A stretch of 64,000 nt of DNA from an uncultured Bacteroidales bacterium (GTDB lineage: Bacteria; Bacteroidota; Bacteroidia; Bacteroidales; Muribaculaceae), in contig CADADP010000003.1 of assembly GCA_902786725.1 (NCBI GenBank), positions 1 to 64,000 of the forward strand, given 5' to 3'. This document shows, piece by piece, positions 46,144-52,743 of the stretch. The translations under genes were made by a program, and so were the position numbers. Every line of letters begins with the position of its first letter. Position 1 is the first letter of the stretch. Under the pieces are notes generated by a model. That model ran no database searches and had not been told where the DNA came from. It saw nothing but the letters and a program-made list of their open reading frames with translations.

Positions 46144-47313
46144 TTGAATATTTTCGGTTACATAAGAGAATCGCTCAAGCGTGGACTGGTAGCAATCGTG
46201 CGCCGACAAATCTTTTGGATAGCCATGATTCTTGTACCCATTGCCACCGCTTGGTTCCTCCTCGACTTGATGAAAGGCGGTGTGCCCATCTGCACCCCGG
46301 TGGGTATCGTCGATCTCGACGACTCCCCCACTTCGCGCAGTATATTCCGCAACCTCAACGCGCTTAAGGAAGTGGATATCAACGCCCGATATGCCAACTA
46401 TCAAGAAGCGCTTCGTGGCCTACAAGAAGGCAAAATCATGGGTTTCTTCTTCATCCCCGAAGGCATGGAGGAGCGTGCGCTCAGCGGACAACAGCCACAC
46501 GTGAGTTTCTACATCAACTATGCCTACTACGTGTCGGCTTCGTTCCAATACCGCGCTTTCAAGACCATATCTGTCTTGTCCAATGCCGCCATCGCGCGCA
46601 CCGTTATGCGCACACTCGGAATGACCGACCGCCAGGCAATGGCCGTGTTACAACCGGTTGTCACACACACTCACGGGCTCAACAATCCATGGACCAACTA
46701 TAGCTACTACCTCAACCTATCGTTCATTCCATGCTTCCTTGCGCTGATGATAATGCTCACCACCGCATTCAGCATCGGTACCGAACTCAAATACGGCACA
46801 TGCCGACAGTGGATTCAGAGTGCCAACGGTAGCATCGAACTGGCCGTAGCCGGAAAACTGCTGCCTCAGACACTGATTTTCTGCGCTGTGGGATGGTTCA
46901 TACAGTTCATGATGTATCGCATCTACTGGTTGCCGCTCAACTGCAGCCCTTGGCACATGATTCTGGCTATGGCGCTGTTTGTCCTCGCCAATCAGAGCTT
47001 TGCGCTATTCATCCTCTGCGCTGTGCCCAATTTCAGGCTCGGCTCCACTCTGTGCTCGCTCGTGGCTATGCTATCGTTCTCCATCTGTGGCTTCTCGCTA
47101 CCTAGCGAAGCTATGTACCCCTGGATTTCTATTCTGGGCTACGTGGTGCCCATGAGATACTACCTGCTCTTGAGCATCGACCAGGCTCTCAACGGAATTC
47201 CGCTCTACTACTCGCGACTCTACTACGCCGCACTGCTGGCCTTCACGCTACTCCCCTGGACCATGATGTGGCGACTCAAACGCGAGTGCAACAATCCCAT
47301 CTATGTACCGTAA
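46144..47313 (+). CDS. ABC-2 type permease (first)
   Basis: An inner-membrane permease of 389 residues of the ABC2_membrane_3 type (YhhJ/YbhR-like): one N-terminal membrane helix, a large periplasmic domain (about 45-175, with CTPVGIVDLDDSPTSR) and five or six C-terminal helices. The start is a TTG at 46144, the first good codon after the adaptor gene. The second permease follows after 25 bases. No ATP-binding domain is fused to it. Confidence 0.88.
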   Translation: MNIFGYIRESLKRGLVAIVRRQIFWIAMILVPIATAWFLLDLMKGGVPICTPVGIVDLDDSPTSRSIFRNLNALKEVDINARYANYQEALRGLQEGKIMGFFFIPEGMEERALSGQQPHVSFYINYAYYVSASFQYRAFKTISVLSNAAIARTVMRTLGMTDRQAMAVLQPVVTHTHGLNNPWTNYSYYLNLSFIPCFLALMIMLTTAFSIGTELKYGTCRQWIQSANGSIELAVAGKLLPQTLIFCAVGWFIQFMMYRIYWLPLNCSPWHMILAMALFVLANQSFALFILCAVPNFRLGSTLCSLVAMLSFSICGFSLPSEAMYPWISILGYVVPMRYYLLLSIDQALNGIPLYYSRLYYAALLAFTLLPWTMMWRLKRECNNPIYVP

Positions 47314-47338
47314 CGCCAACTAGCATTAATCTCTTCCA

Positions 47339-48592
47339 ATGAAGTTTCGTCACAACATAATGATTTTCTTCGCCGACCTCTACCGTGTGTGGAGACGCGA
47401 ACTGCGCCTCGTCTTCCGAGACGAGGGTGTGGTGATTTTCTTCTTTGTGCTTTGTGCCGCTTACCCCATTCTTTACTCTCTCATCTACAACACCGAAGCC
47501 GCCCACGACATCGCAGTCGTTGTCGTGGATAACGACCGCTCGGCTATGAGCCGACAATTCGCGCGCGACATCGATGCCACGTCCGAAGTGGCCATCGTGC
47601 AGTATGCCGCCGATATGCAAGAGGCACGCACCATGATGATGGAAAAACTGTGCTACGGTGTGGTTCTTTTCCCCGCAGGTTTCGAGAGAGATATAATTTC
47701 AGGCGCTCAAGGACACGTGTCGCTCTACTGCGACATGGGAGCACTCATGCGATACAAACAGATGCTCATGGCTCTCACCGCCGTGCAGATGAAAACAGGC
47801 AACGGTATGATGGCCGACAAAATCAAGGTGTTCACCAATTCCGAGGGGGCTGTCATCGAGAGCAAGCAGGTCGCCATTGGCAACACTGCTATGGGACTGG
47901 CTTCGGCTCTGCTGCCGTGCGTACTCGTACTGATTCTGCAACAAAGCATGCTTCTCGGCATTGGTATGCTTCGCGGTGGTGGACGTGAACGACGTCTCAA
48001 AAACCGCGGATACGACCCTATGGACGTGGGCGCGGCTGTGGTCCCCACCATTTTGGGACGCGCCATCTGCCATTGGATGCTCTACCTCATCCCCACAATC
48101 TACGTACTTTATTTCGTACCGGTAATGTTCGATTTCCCGCTCAACGGCAACATAATGGACATCGCTGTTATGGTCATCCCGTTCCTGCTGGCGTCATCAC
48201 TAATGGGACAGACCATCTCGGTCTTTGTCAACGACCGAGAAAGCGTTTTCATCACCGTCGTCTTCACTTCGCTGATTTTCGTGTTCCTCACCGGCATATC
48301 TTGGCCCCGACATGCCATGAGCCCATTCTGGACAATGGTAGGCAATGCAATCCCCAGCACATGGGCATGCAACGCCTACGTCATGATGCAGACCGGTGGC
48401 TCCACCCTTGAGCAACTCAAGGAATCCCACATTCTGCTCTGGGCGCATGTGGCTATCTACTTCGTTCTGGCTTGCCTCGTGGAGAAGCTTCTCTTCCGAC
48501 CTCGCTACCGTAGAATGCAACAATATGCCAAGGACGACCCCGATGCTCTCTTGCGCGAAGAATATCGCCGCAACGCCGTTGATGAGCTTTAA
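47339..48592 (+). CDS. ABC-2 type permease (second)
   Basis: A 417-residue relative of the preceding permease with the same plan: N-terminal helix, periplasmic domain opening IAVVVVDNDRSAMSRQFARD, and a C-terminal membrane block with TISVFVNDRESVFITVVFTS. The two permeases would pair as a heterodimer. The operon ends here with the hairpin at 48607-48643, so the ATPase that should power them must be encoded elsewhere or be absent. Confidence 0.88.
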   Translation: MKFRHNIMIFFADLYRVWRRELRLVFRDEGVVIFFFVLCAAYPILYSLIYNTEAAHDIAVVVVDNDRSAMSRQFARDIDATSEVAIVQYAADMQEARTMMMEKLCYGVVLFPAGFERDIISGAQGHVSLYCDMGALMRYKQMLMALTAVQMKTGNGMMADKIKVFTNSEGAVIESKQVAIGNTAMGLASALLPCVLVLILQQSMLLGIGMLRGGGRERRLKNRGYDPMDVGAAVVPTILGRAICHWMLYLIPTIYVLYFVPVMFDFPLNGNIMDIAVMVIPFLLASSLMGQTISVFVNDRESVFITVVFTSLIFVFLTGISWPRHAMSPFWTMVGNAIPSTWACNAYVMMQTGGSTLEQLKESHILLWAHVAIYFVLACLVEKLLFRPRYRRMQQYAKDDPDALLREEYRRNAVDEL

Positions 48593-48606
48593 GAACCCGA
48601 AACATT

Positions 48607-48643
48607 TACGACCTATAAGCCTCACCAAGACTTATAGGTCGTA
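48607..48643 (+). terminator. Terminator-like hairpin after the ABC-2 operon
   Basis: TACGACCTATAAG and CTTATAGGTCGTA pair perfectly over 13 bp around 11 bases; CTTTTTC follows 10 bases later. It contains the 13-base word GACCTATAAGCCT found again at 52136-52148. Confidence 0.65.
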
Positions 48644-48678
48644 ATCTGATATCCTTTTTCGGTCAAGATTGCCACACG

Positions 48679-49584
48679 CTATTTCTGGAACGTGAACGTG
48701 CGAGAGGCCAGTCGATAATTGTCGGCAAACAATTCCACCGTGTACTGGCCGGGATTGAGCGTAGTCGCCACATTGTGATAAATAGTAATTCCGGCTATCT
48801 CCTCACCGGCATATTCTATCGATTTACGCTCGGTATAAGCCACCTTTCCTCCCTCAAACGGGAAAGTACCGCGCTGAGCCAGTAACGACCCCTCAGGACC
48901 GGTTATGCGAACGTAGATTGTCTTCTCGCCCACCGGTGTGGAGTTGTTCTGCGGTATCGTGAACTGCACCATCAGCTGCTTAGCCTTGGTCACCTTCTTC
49001 TCTTGCTTACCGTTGCTCTTGAGTGGCGTTAACGTCACTCCGGTCACATTCAGTTTTTCGGCCAGAACCATCCGCTTGTTTAGCTTCTCGTTCTGTTGCG
49101 ACACATCCGCCACCTTCCCGGCAAGCTCTCGGTTCTCTGTAGTAAGCTCATCATTAGCTATCTTCAGCCCCTCGTTCTCCTTGCCCAGCGAGTCGATTAT
49201 CGCCACATAGTGCCGCATTATGCCTTTTAGCGTCACTATCTCGTCCTGTAGCTCCTTGATGCGCTTATTGCTCTGTATCTTCTGCGTCTTCAACTCCACA
49301 AGCAGTTTCTCCACCTTATCCTTGGCTTCGTTATACTTCTGCAGAATCGAGTCGTTCTTGATATACTGAGCCTGATTCTCATAGTTTTTGAAATCATTGT
49401 CGAGTTGCTGATACTCACCGGCCAGCTGCAGCTGGTCGTTTTGCAATTTCAGCTGTTCTATCTCGGCTTGTTGCTCCTGTTGCTTATCGCTCGCGCTCTT
49501 CACCGAGAATCCCAGCCACGCCACCACTCCCAGCAGACCCAGGATGGCCATTGCCAATATCGCTTTCTTTGCCGAAGGTGTCAT
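48679..49584 (-). CDS. Coiled-coil membrane-anchored protein of unknown function
   Basis: A 301-residue protein: one N-terminal membrane helix (about 8-27), a long coiled coil (about 33-180, for example IEQLKLQNDQLQLAGEYQQL) and a C-terminal beta domain (about 195-301) ending QYTVELFADNYRLASRTFTF. The layout resembles Bacteroidetes envelope proteins that span the periplasm. No function is proposed. It lies 92 bases after the 224-residue gene on the same strand. Confidence 0.7.
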   Translation of the reverse strand: MTPSAKKAILAMAILGLLGVVAWLGFSVKSASDKQQEQQAEIEQLKLQNDQLQLAGEYQQLDNDFKNYENQAQYIKNDSILQKYNEAKDKVEKLLVELKTQKIQSNKRIKELQDEIVTLKGIMRHYVAIIDSLGKENEGLKIANDELTTENRELAGKVADVSQQNEKLNKRMVLAEKLNVTGVTLTPLKSNGKQEKKVTKAKQLMVQFTIPQNNSTPVGEKTIYVRITGPEGSLLAQRGTFPFEGGKVAYTERKSIEYAGEEIAGITIYHNVATTLNPGQYTVELFADNYRLASRTFTFQK

Positions 49585-49676
49585 AATTCCTTGATATCTC
49601 TATTAATTAATATTCCTGAAAATAATCGTTTCTCTCTTCTTATATCTCATCACTAACAGCTCACAGAGGTCGGCAT

Positions 49677-50315
49677 CTACACTTCATACACTTTCTCGTT
49701 AGCTCGCCGCCGCTGCTTCTCGCGCTCTTTCTCTTCTTGCTCTCTCAGCTGCTTTTCTCGCTCTGCATCGGCCTTCTTCTGAATCTTTTGCTGGCGTTTC
49801 TCCTTGTTCTTCTGCCGCTTAAGCATTTCCTCCTTGCCCTCGGTCACACTCTTCACTATCTCATCCACCACTTCACGGTTGCCGTAGAGGTAGTTAATAG
49901 TCACTTTCACCAAAACATCGGTTTTCTTCGACGACAAGCTCGTTATCAACGCGCGCGACCCATCTGGCATCGTACCCTCTATATTCACGCCCTTAAAGCA
50001 CTTGGTCTTAACCTTGCCCTCTTTGGTGTCATACAGGTTATAGCCCAGCGCGTCGCGACGCAGGTCTTCGCGTATCACCTTTTCATCTGTGTTCGATTTG
50101 TCATAGAGCGCTATCGTCACCACCATCTCATCCCAGCGTATCTCAAAGTGGGTGTTGGAACTATACGTCACAAATCCGCCGTCAGGAACCTCAAACGAGA
50201 TATCGTGCCGGCTCCACGAATACACCGAACCTGATGCCCACAGCACACCACACAGCACTGCCATTATGGTCACACACGCCCTTCCGGCCTTTTTATTGCG
50301 CAAGCCTCTCATCAT
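49677..50315 (-). CDS. Exported protein with charged helical tail, unknown function
   Basis: A protein of 212 residues with a signal peptide or membrane helix (about residues 12-33), a beta-rich middle (SFEVPDGGFVTYSS to about residue 150) and a tail of about 55 residues made almost only of Lys, Glu, Arg and Gln. The start overlaps the lysozyme stop (TTATGATG): ATGs at 50315 and 50312 are both possible. Not recognised beyond this. Confidence 0.65.
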   Translation of the reverse strand: MMRGLRNKKAGRACVTIMAVLCGVLWASGSVYSWSRHDISFEVPDGGFVTYSSNTHFEIRWDEMVVTIALYDKSNTDEKVIREDLRRDALGYNLYDTKEGKVKTKCFKGVNIEGTMPDGSRALITSLSSKKTDVLVKVTINYLYGNREVVDEIVKSVTEGKEEMLKRQKNKEKRQQKIQKKADAEREKQLREQEEKEREKQRRRANEKVYEV

Positions 50316-51088
50316 AAGTCGTATTGGTTTTTGCTTATCCACTCGTCCCAAGCTTCGGCCGAACCCATGAACACGTTCAAATCCACCTCGCCTTTAATGC
50401 CATCCACACTGCCCCAGTGGCTATATTGCTGTATCACATGGCCGGTGCTCACCAGTGTTTCCGGTTCTTTAAATGAGCACAACCACAGAGGCAGATGCTC
50501 CAGCGCGTTCAGGTAGTATTTCTTATAGCCGTCGCCATTGGTATATATCATCGTGCCCGCTCCCTTCTGGTTCAGGTAGTGCACCATCATCACCAGATTA
50601 TCGAGCGCTGTCGAGTCGGCCACATTACGGTCGTTGCCCCAGTCCTCCACGTCGATAATTAGTGGCATATCCACGTGAGTGCCCTTCACAGCACGCAAAA
50701 AATTCCGTGCCTGCGCCTCTCCGTCACTGCCCTTGCGGAAGTAGTGGTAAGCGCCCACCTTCATCCCCGACTTAGTGGCCATGCGGTGATTGTGACGATA
50801 CTTCTTGTCCCTAAGTGTTGTACCCTCGCTGGCCTTGATTATCACAAAACTGATGCTGTCGGCCTTTAGTTGCTCAAAGTTGATGCGCCCGTTATGCACC
50901 GACACGTCTATGCCCTTAATGGGGTATAACTCACTATTAACCGCCACATTATGCCTAAACAATTTATAACGGTTCGTCCACAACAGCACCGTCACGCCCA
51001 CCAGTGCGCACAACCCTACTACTATGAGCCACCACGCAAGTGAACGCCGCCAAGTCCCCCTCTTGCTATGAGCCTTTCGCGATGTCAA
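50312..51088 (-). CDS. GH25 family lysozyme
   Basis: An N,O-diacetylmuramidase-like hydrolase of peptidoglycan, 258 residues. A membrane helix (about 17-38) anchors it, and the GH25 barrel follows: GIDVSVHNGRINF (catalytic Asp), IIKASEGTT, GAYHYFRKG, and DVEDWG (catalytic Glu region). The C-terminal QQYSHWGSVDGIKGEVDLNVF is the final strand of the family. It starts 17 bases after the TM2 gene and overlaps the next gene, so it is in the middle of the operon. Confidence 0.92.
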   Translation of the reverse strand: MTSRKAHSKRGTWRRSLAWWLIVVGLCALVGVTVLLWTNRYKLFRHNVAVNSELYPIKGIDVSVHNGRINFEQLKADSISFVIIKASEGTTLRDKKYRHNHRMATKSGMKVGAYHYFRKGSDGEAQARNFLRAVKGTHVDMPLIIDVEDWGNDRNVADSTALDNLVMMVHYLNQKGAGTMIYTNGDGYKKYYLNALEHLPLWLCSFKEPETLVSTGHVIQQYSHWGSVDGIKGEVDLNVFMGSAEAWDEWISKNQYDL

Positions 51089-51105
51089 TGGCCTAAATCA
51101 TATTG

Positions 51106-51777
51106 TCAGAACAGCGGTATCTGCTTCGGAGAATTCACATACTTCTTCTCAAACTCAGCCTGGCTCTGCGTCAGGAACATAATGCCCTGTATCAGCGAAA
51201 TCAGGCCGGTAATTGCCGCAAGAAGTCCACACGAAAGCAACGATATGAGCAGGAACACAATGCCGGCCGTGGATTTACCCATGTAGAAATAGTGAACCCC
51301 CAAGCCTCCCAGCAATATAGCCAAAATGCCGGCTACGCCACGACTCTTTCCCGAAGGTCCCGCATCAAATACGCCTCCTCCTTGAGGCGCTGCTCCATAA
51401 GCATACTGCCGATTTTGCTGACCGTTGGGATTCTCCCAGCCACCTCCCTGCACAGGGGGGTGCTGCGGCTGTCCCCAAGCCTGTCCCTGCGGCTGCTGTG
51501 GCTGCTGCGGCTGCCCCCAGGCCTGTCCCTGTGGCTGCTGCGGCTGCCCCCAGGCCTGTCCCTGTGGCTGCTGCGGCTGCTGCGGCTGTCCCCAAGCCTG
51601 TCCCTGTGGCTGCTGTGGTTGCTGTGGCTGCCCCCAGGCCTGTCCCTGTGGCTGCTGCGGTTGTTGTGATGGCGCCGACACAATATACTGCTGTCCACAG
51701 AACGGACAAATCACCATACCATTCGTTTGCGTCGCTGAAAACTCGCGACCGCACTTAGTGCAACGAAAATTCTGCAT
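51106..51777 (-). CDS. TM2 domain protein with zinc ribbon and tandem-repeat linker
   Basis: A 223-residue membrane protein in three parts. Residues 1-30 are a zinc ribbon with CxxC pairs (CTKCG and CPFCG). Residues 38-108 are a low-complexity linker of five imperfect copies of a QPQQPQGQAWG unit. Residues 145-205 form a TM2 domain with two helices: GVAGILAILLGGLGVHYFYMGK and AITGLISLIQGIMF. TM2 proteins are widespread and their bacterial function is unknown. It is the first gene of an operon with the GH25 lysozyme 17 bases downstream. Confidence 0.85.
   Translation of the reverse strand: MQNFRCTKCGREFSATQTNGMVICPFCGQQYIVSAPSQQPQQPQGQAWGQPQQPQQPQGQAWGQPQQPQQPQGQAWGQPQQPQGQAWGQPQQPQQPQGQAWGQPQHPPVQGGGWENPNGQQNRQYAYGAAPQGGGVFDAGPSGKSRGVAGILAILLGGLGVHYFYMGKSTAGIVFLLISLLSCGLLAAITGLISLIQGIMFLTQSQAEFEKKYVNSPKQIPLF
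51467..51665. repeat. Coding minisatellite in the TM2 gene
   Basis: A GC-rich tandem array of near-identical units of about 33-42 bases, each including GGCCTGTCCCTGTGGCTGC or a close variant on the plus strand. Five copies encode the QQPQGQAWGQP units of the linker. Units differ in whole QQP triplets, so copy number changes keep the frame. Confidence 0.9.
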
Positions 51778-51875
51778 AGTCCTTTAATTTAAATTTTAAA
51801 CTTTTATATCATTCTCACCAGCGAACTATCTCAAATTCGCTATCAAATTGCTAAATTAGTAAAAAATTACATATT

Positions 51876-51998
51876 TCACATAATCAACAGCAATTTTTGT
51901 GCCAAATTCGCACATAAACCACCCTCACAATGCCAACAAACCTTCCTGACGTCACAAACGAACCTCCATAACGACGCCATCAAACCACTTTTCACCAT
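51876..51998 (-). CDS. Possible 40-residue leader peptide (tentative)
   Basis: On the minus strand an ATG at 51998, with AGAAAGAG a suitable distance upstream, opens 40 codons beginning MVKSGLMASLWRFVCD. It starts about 22 bases after the predicted transcription start of the promoter at 52027-52057 and ends 98 bases before the TM2 gene. Composition is unremarkable, so this may be chance. Confidence 0.25.
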   Translation of the reverse strand: MVKSGLMASLWRFVCDVRKVCWHCEGGLCANLAQKLLLIM

Positions 51999-52026
51999 GT
52001 CAAAGATCTCTTTCTATTACACGATG

Positions 52027-52057
52027 CAAAGTTACAACCACCGGACACACTTGTCAA
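52027..52057 (-). promoter_or_regulatory. Promoter upstream of the TM2 operon
   Basis: On the minus strand TTG (52055-52057), exactly 20 bases, then TAACTTTG (52027-52034). The implied leader to the TM2 start is about 240 bases, unusually long. Confidence 0.6.
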
Positions 52058-52129
52058 TGTCATTTTCTGCATTTCCACCAATCCCTCTCACCACCGCATC
52101 TCCACAAACTCATTACGCCCACATCCACC

Positions 52130-52166
52130 ATATAAGACCTATAAGCCTTATTGCCCTATAAGTCCC
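52130..52166. repeat. CTATAAG repeat cluster
   Basis: Several ATAAG/CTATAAG words in 37 bases. The 13-base word GACCTATAAGCCT (52136-52148) is identical to 48610-48622 in the terminator hairpin of the ABC-2 operon. Confidence 0.5.
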
Positions 52167-52238
52167 ATTATTTCCGCTCATTATCGATGATTTGCGAGCC
52201 TTCGCGCCCCCGCAACTCGCCACTTCACCCAACGAAAA

Positions 52239-52260
52239 AAGACCGCCTCTCAGCGGTCTT
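52239..52260 (-). terminator. Terminator of the tRNA-Arg gene
   Basis: On the minus strand AAGACCGC and GCGGTCTT pair around a short loop and are followed by TTTT, directly downstream of the tRNA. Confidence 0.8.
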
Positions 52261-52265
52261 CTTCG

Positions 52266-52339
52266 TGATCCCTGCAGGATTCAAACCTGCAACCTTCTGA
52301 TCCGTAGTCAGATACTCTATTCAATTGAGCTAAGGGACC
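52266..52339 (-). tRNA. tRNA-Arg (anticodon ACG)
   Basis: A 74-base cloverleaf on the minus strand. The acceptor arm pairs GGTCCCT with AGGGATC (one G-U), with discriminator A. The D arm contains TAGCTCAATTGAATAGAG, the anticodon arm TCTGA-CTACGGA-TCAGA gives anticodon ACG (reads CGU and, with inosine, CGC and CGA), and the T arm has GGTTTGAATCC. CCA is not encoded. Its promoter (52362-52391) and terminator (52239-52260) make it a single-gene unit. Confidence 0.95.
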
Positions 52340-52361
52340 ATCTTGTTCTCATTTGCGTTTG

Positions 52362-52391
52362 CAAAGTTACTAACTTTTTTCCACTTGGCAA
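52362..52391 (-). promoter_or_regulatory. Promoter of tRNA-Arg
   Basis: On the minus strand TTG (52389-52391), 19 bases, then TAACTTTG (52362-52369), 23 bases before the mature 5' end. Confidence 0.75.
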
Positions 52392-52398
52392 TGCTTTT

Positions 52399-52416
52399 TG
52401 CGAAAATATTTTCGCA
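52399..52416. repeat. 18-bp perfect palindrome
   Basis: TGCGAAAATATTTTCGCA followed on the plus strand by eight T. It could end a plus-strand transcript, but no plus-strand gene precedes it. Confidence 0.6.
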
Positions 52417-52458
52417 TTTTTTTTCGCTAATGCCACAAACGCTCTATTCCACAAAGCA

Positions 52459-52671
52459 TTACACTATCAAAAATTCTGCCACAGCCCACACGGCCAAGAT
52501 TGCCAGTGCTATCAGCACAGCCTTGAGCGGTGTCACCGCGTTAACCAGATAATACGACGTCTTAGGCGGCTCTATCTTCGCAGGTTCTTCCTCTGCCACA
52601 GCCAGTTTGTGCTCATCTATTGGCTCCACAGGCTGCTCCACCTCATTATACATTGGCAACGATGCTTTCAT
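52459..52671 (-). CDS. Small tail-anchored membrane protein
   Basis: A 70-residue protein: acidic, proline-containing soluble part (MKASLPMYNEVEQPVEPIDE) and a C-terminal membrane helix (AVLIALAILAVWAVAEFLIV) that ends the protein. The frame extends to 52707, but that codon lies in the promoter; the ATG at 52671 has GGAAGGAAC in front of it and is the true start. Small proteins of this plan sit beside many Bacteroidales genes; no function is proposed. Confidence 0.75.
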   Translation of the reverse strand: MKASLPMYNEVEQPVEPIDEHKLAVAEEEPAKIEPPKTSYYLVNAVTPLKAVLIALAILAVWAVAEFLIV

Positions 52672-52704
52672 ATTGTTCCTTCCGTTTTGTTTGTTATTTC
52701 TCTG

Positions 52705-52736
52705 CAAAGATACGGCAATCAGCGCAAAAAGCCAAA
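52705..52736 (-). promoter_or_regulatory. Promoter of the small membrane protein gene
   Basis: On the minus strand TTTG (52733-52736), exactly 20 bases, then TATCTTTG (52705-52712). It lies just before the stop region of the LRR gene. Confidence 0.8.
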
Positions 52737-52743
52737 TTTATTT

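Larger units (their letters stand above)
51778..52265. other. Intergenic stretch before the TM2 gene
   Basis: No full-size gene. It contains a minus-strand promoter (52027-52057), a possible 40-residue leader frame (51876-51998, minus), a CTATAAG repeat cluster (52130-52166) and the tRNA terminator (52239-52260). Long parts are pyrimidine-rich and look like decayed noncoding DNA. Confidence 0.5.

Noticed and set aside
51467..51665. CRISPR array
   Set aside because: The repeats are adjacent without unique spacers and encode in-frame peptide units of the TM2 protein.
52399..52424. Palindrome plus T run as a terminator for a plus-strand gene
   Set aside because: No plus-strand gene lies upstream within this region; the adjacent genes are on the minus strand, where no T run follows.
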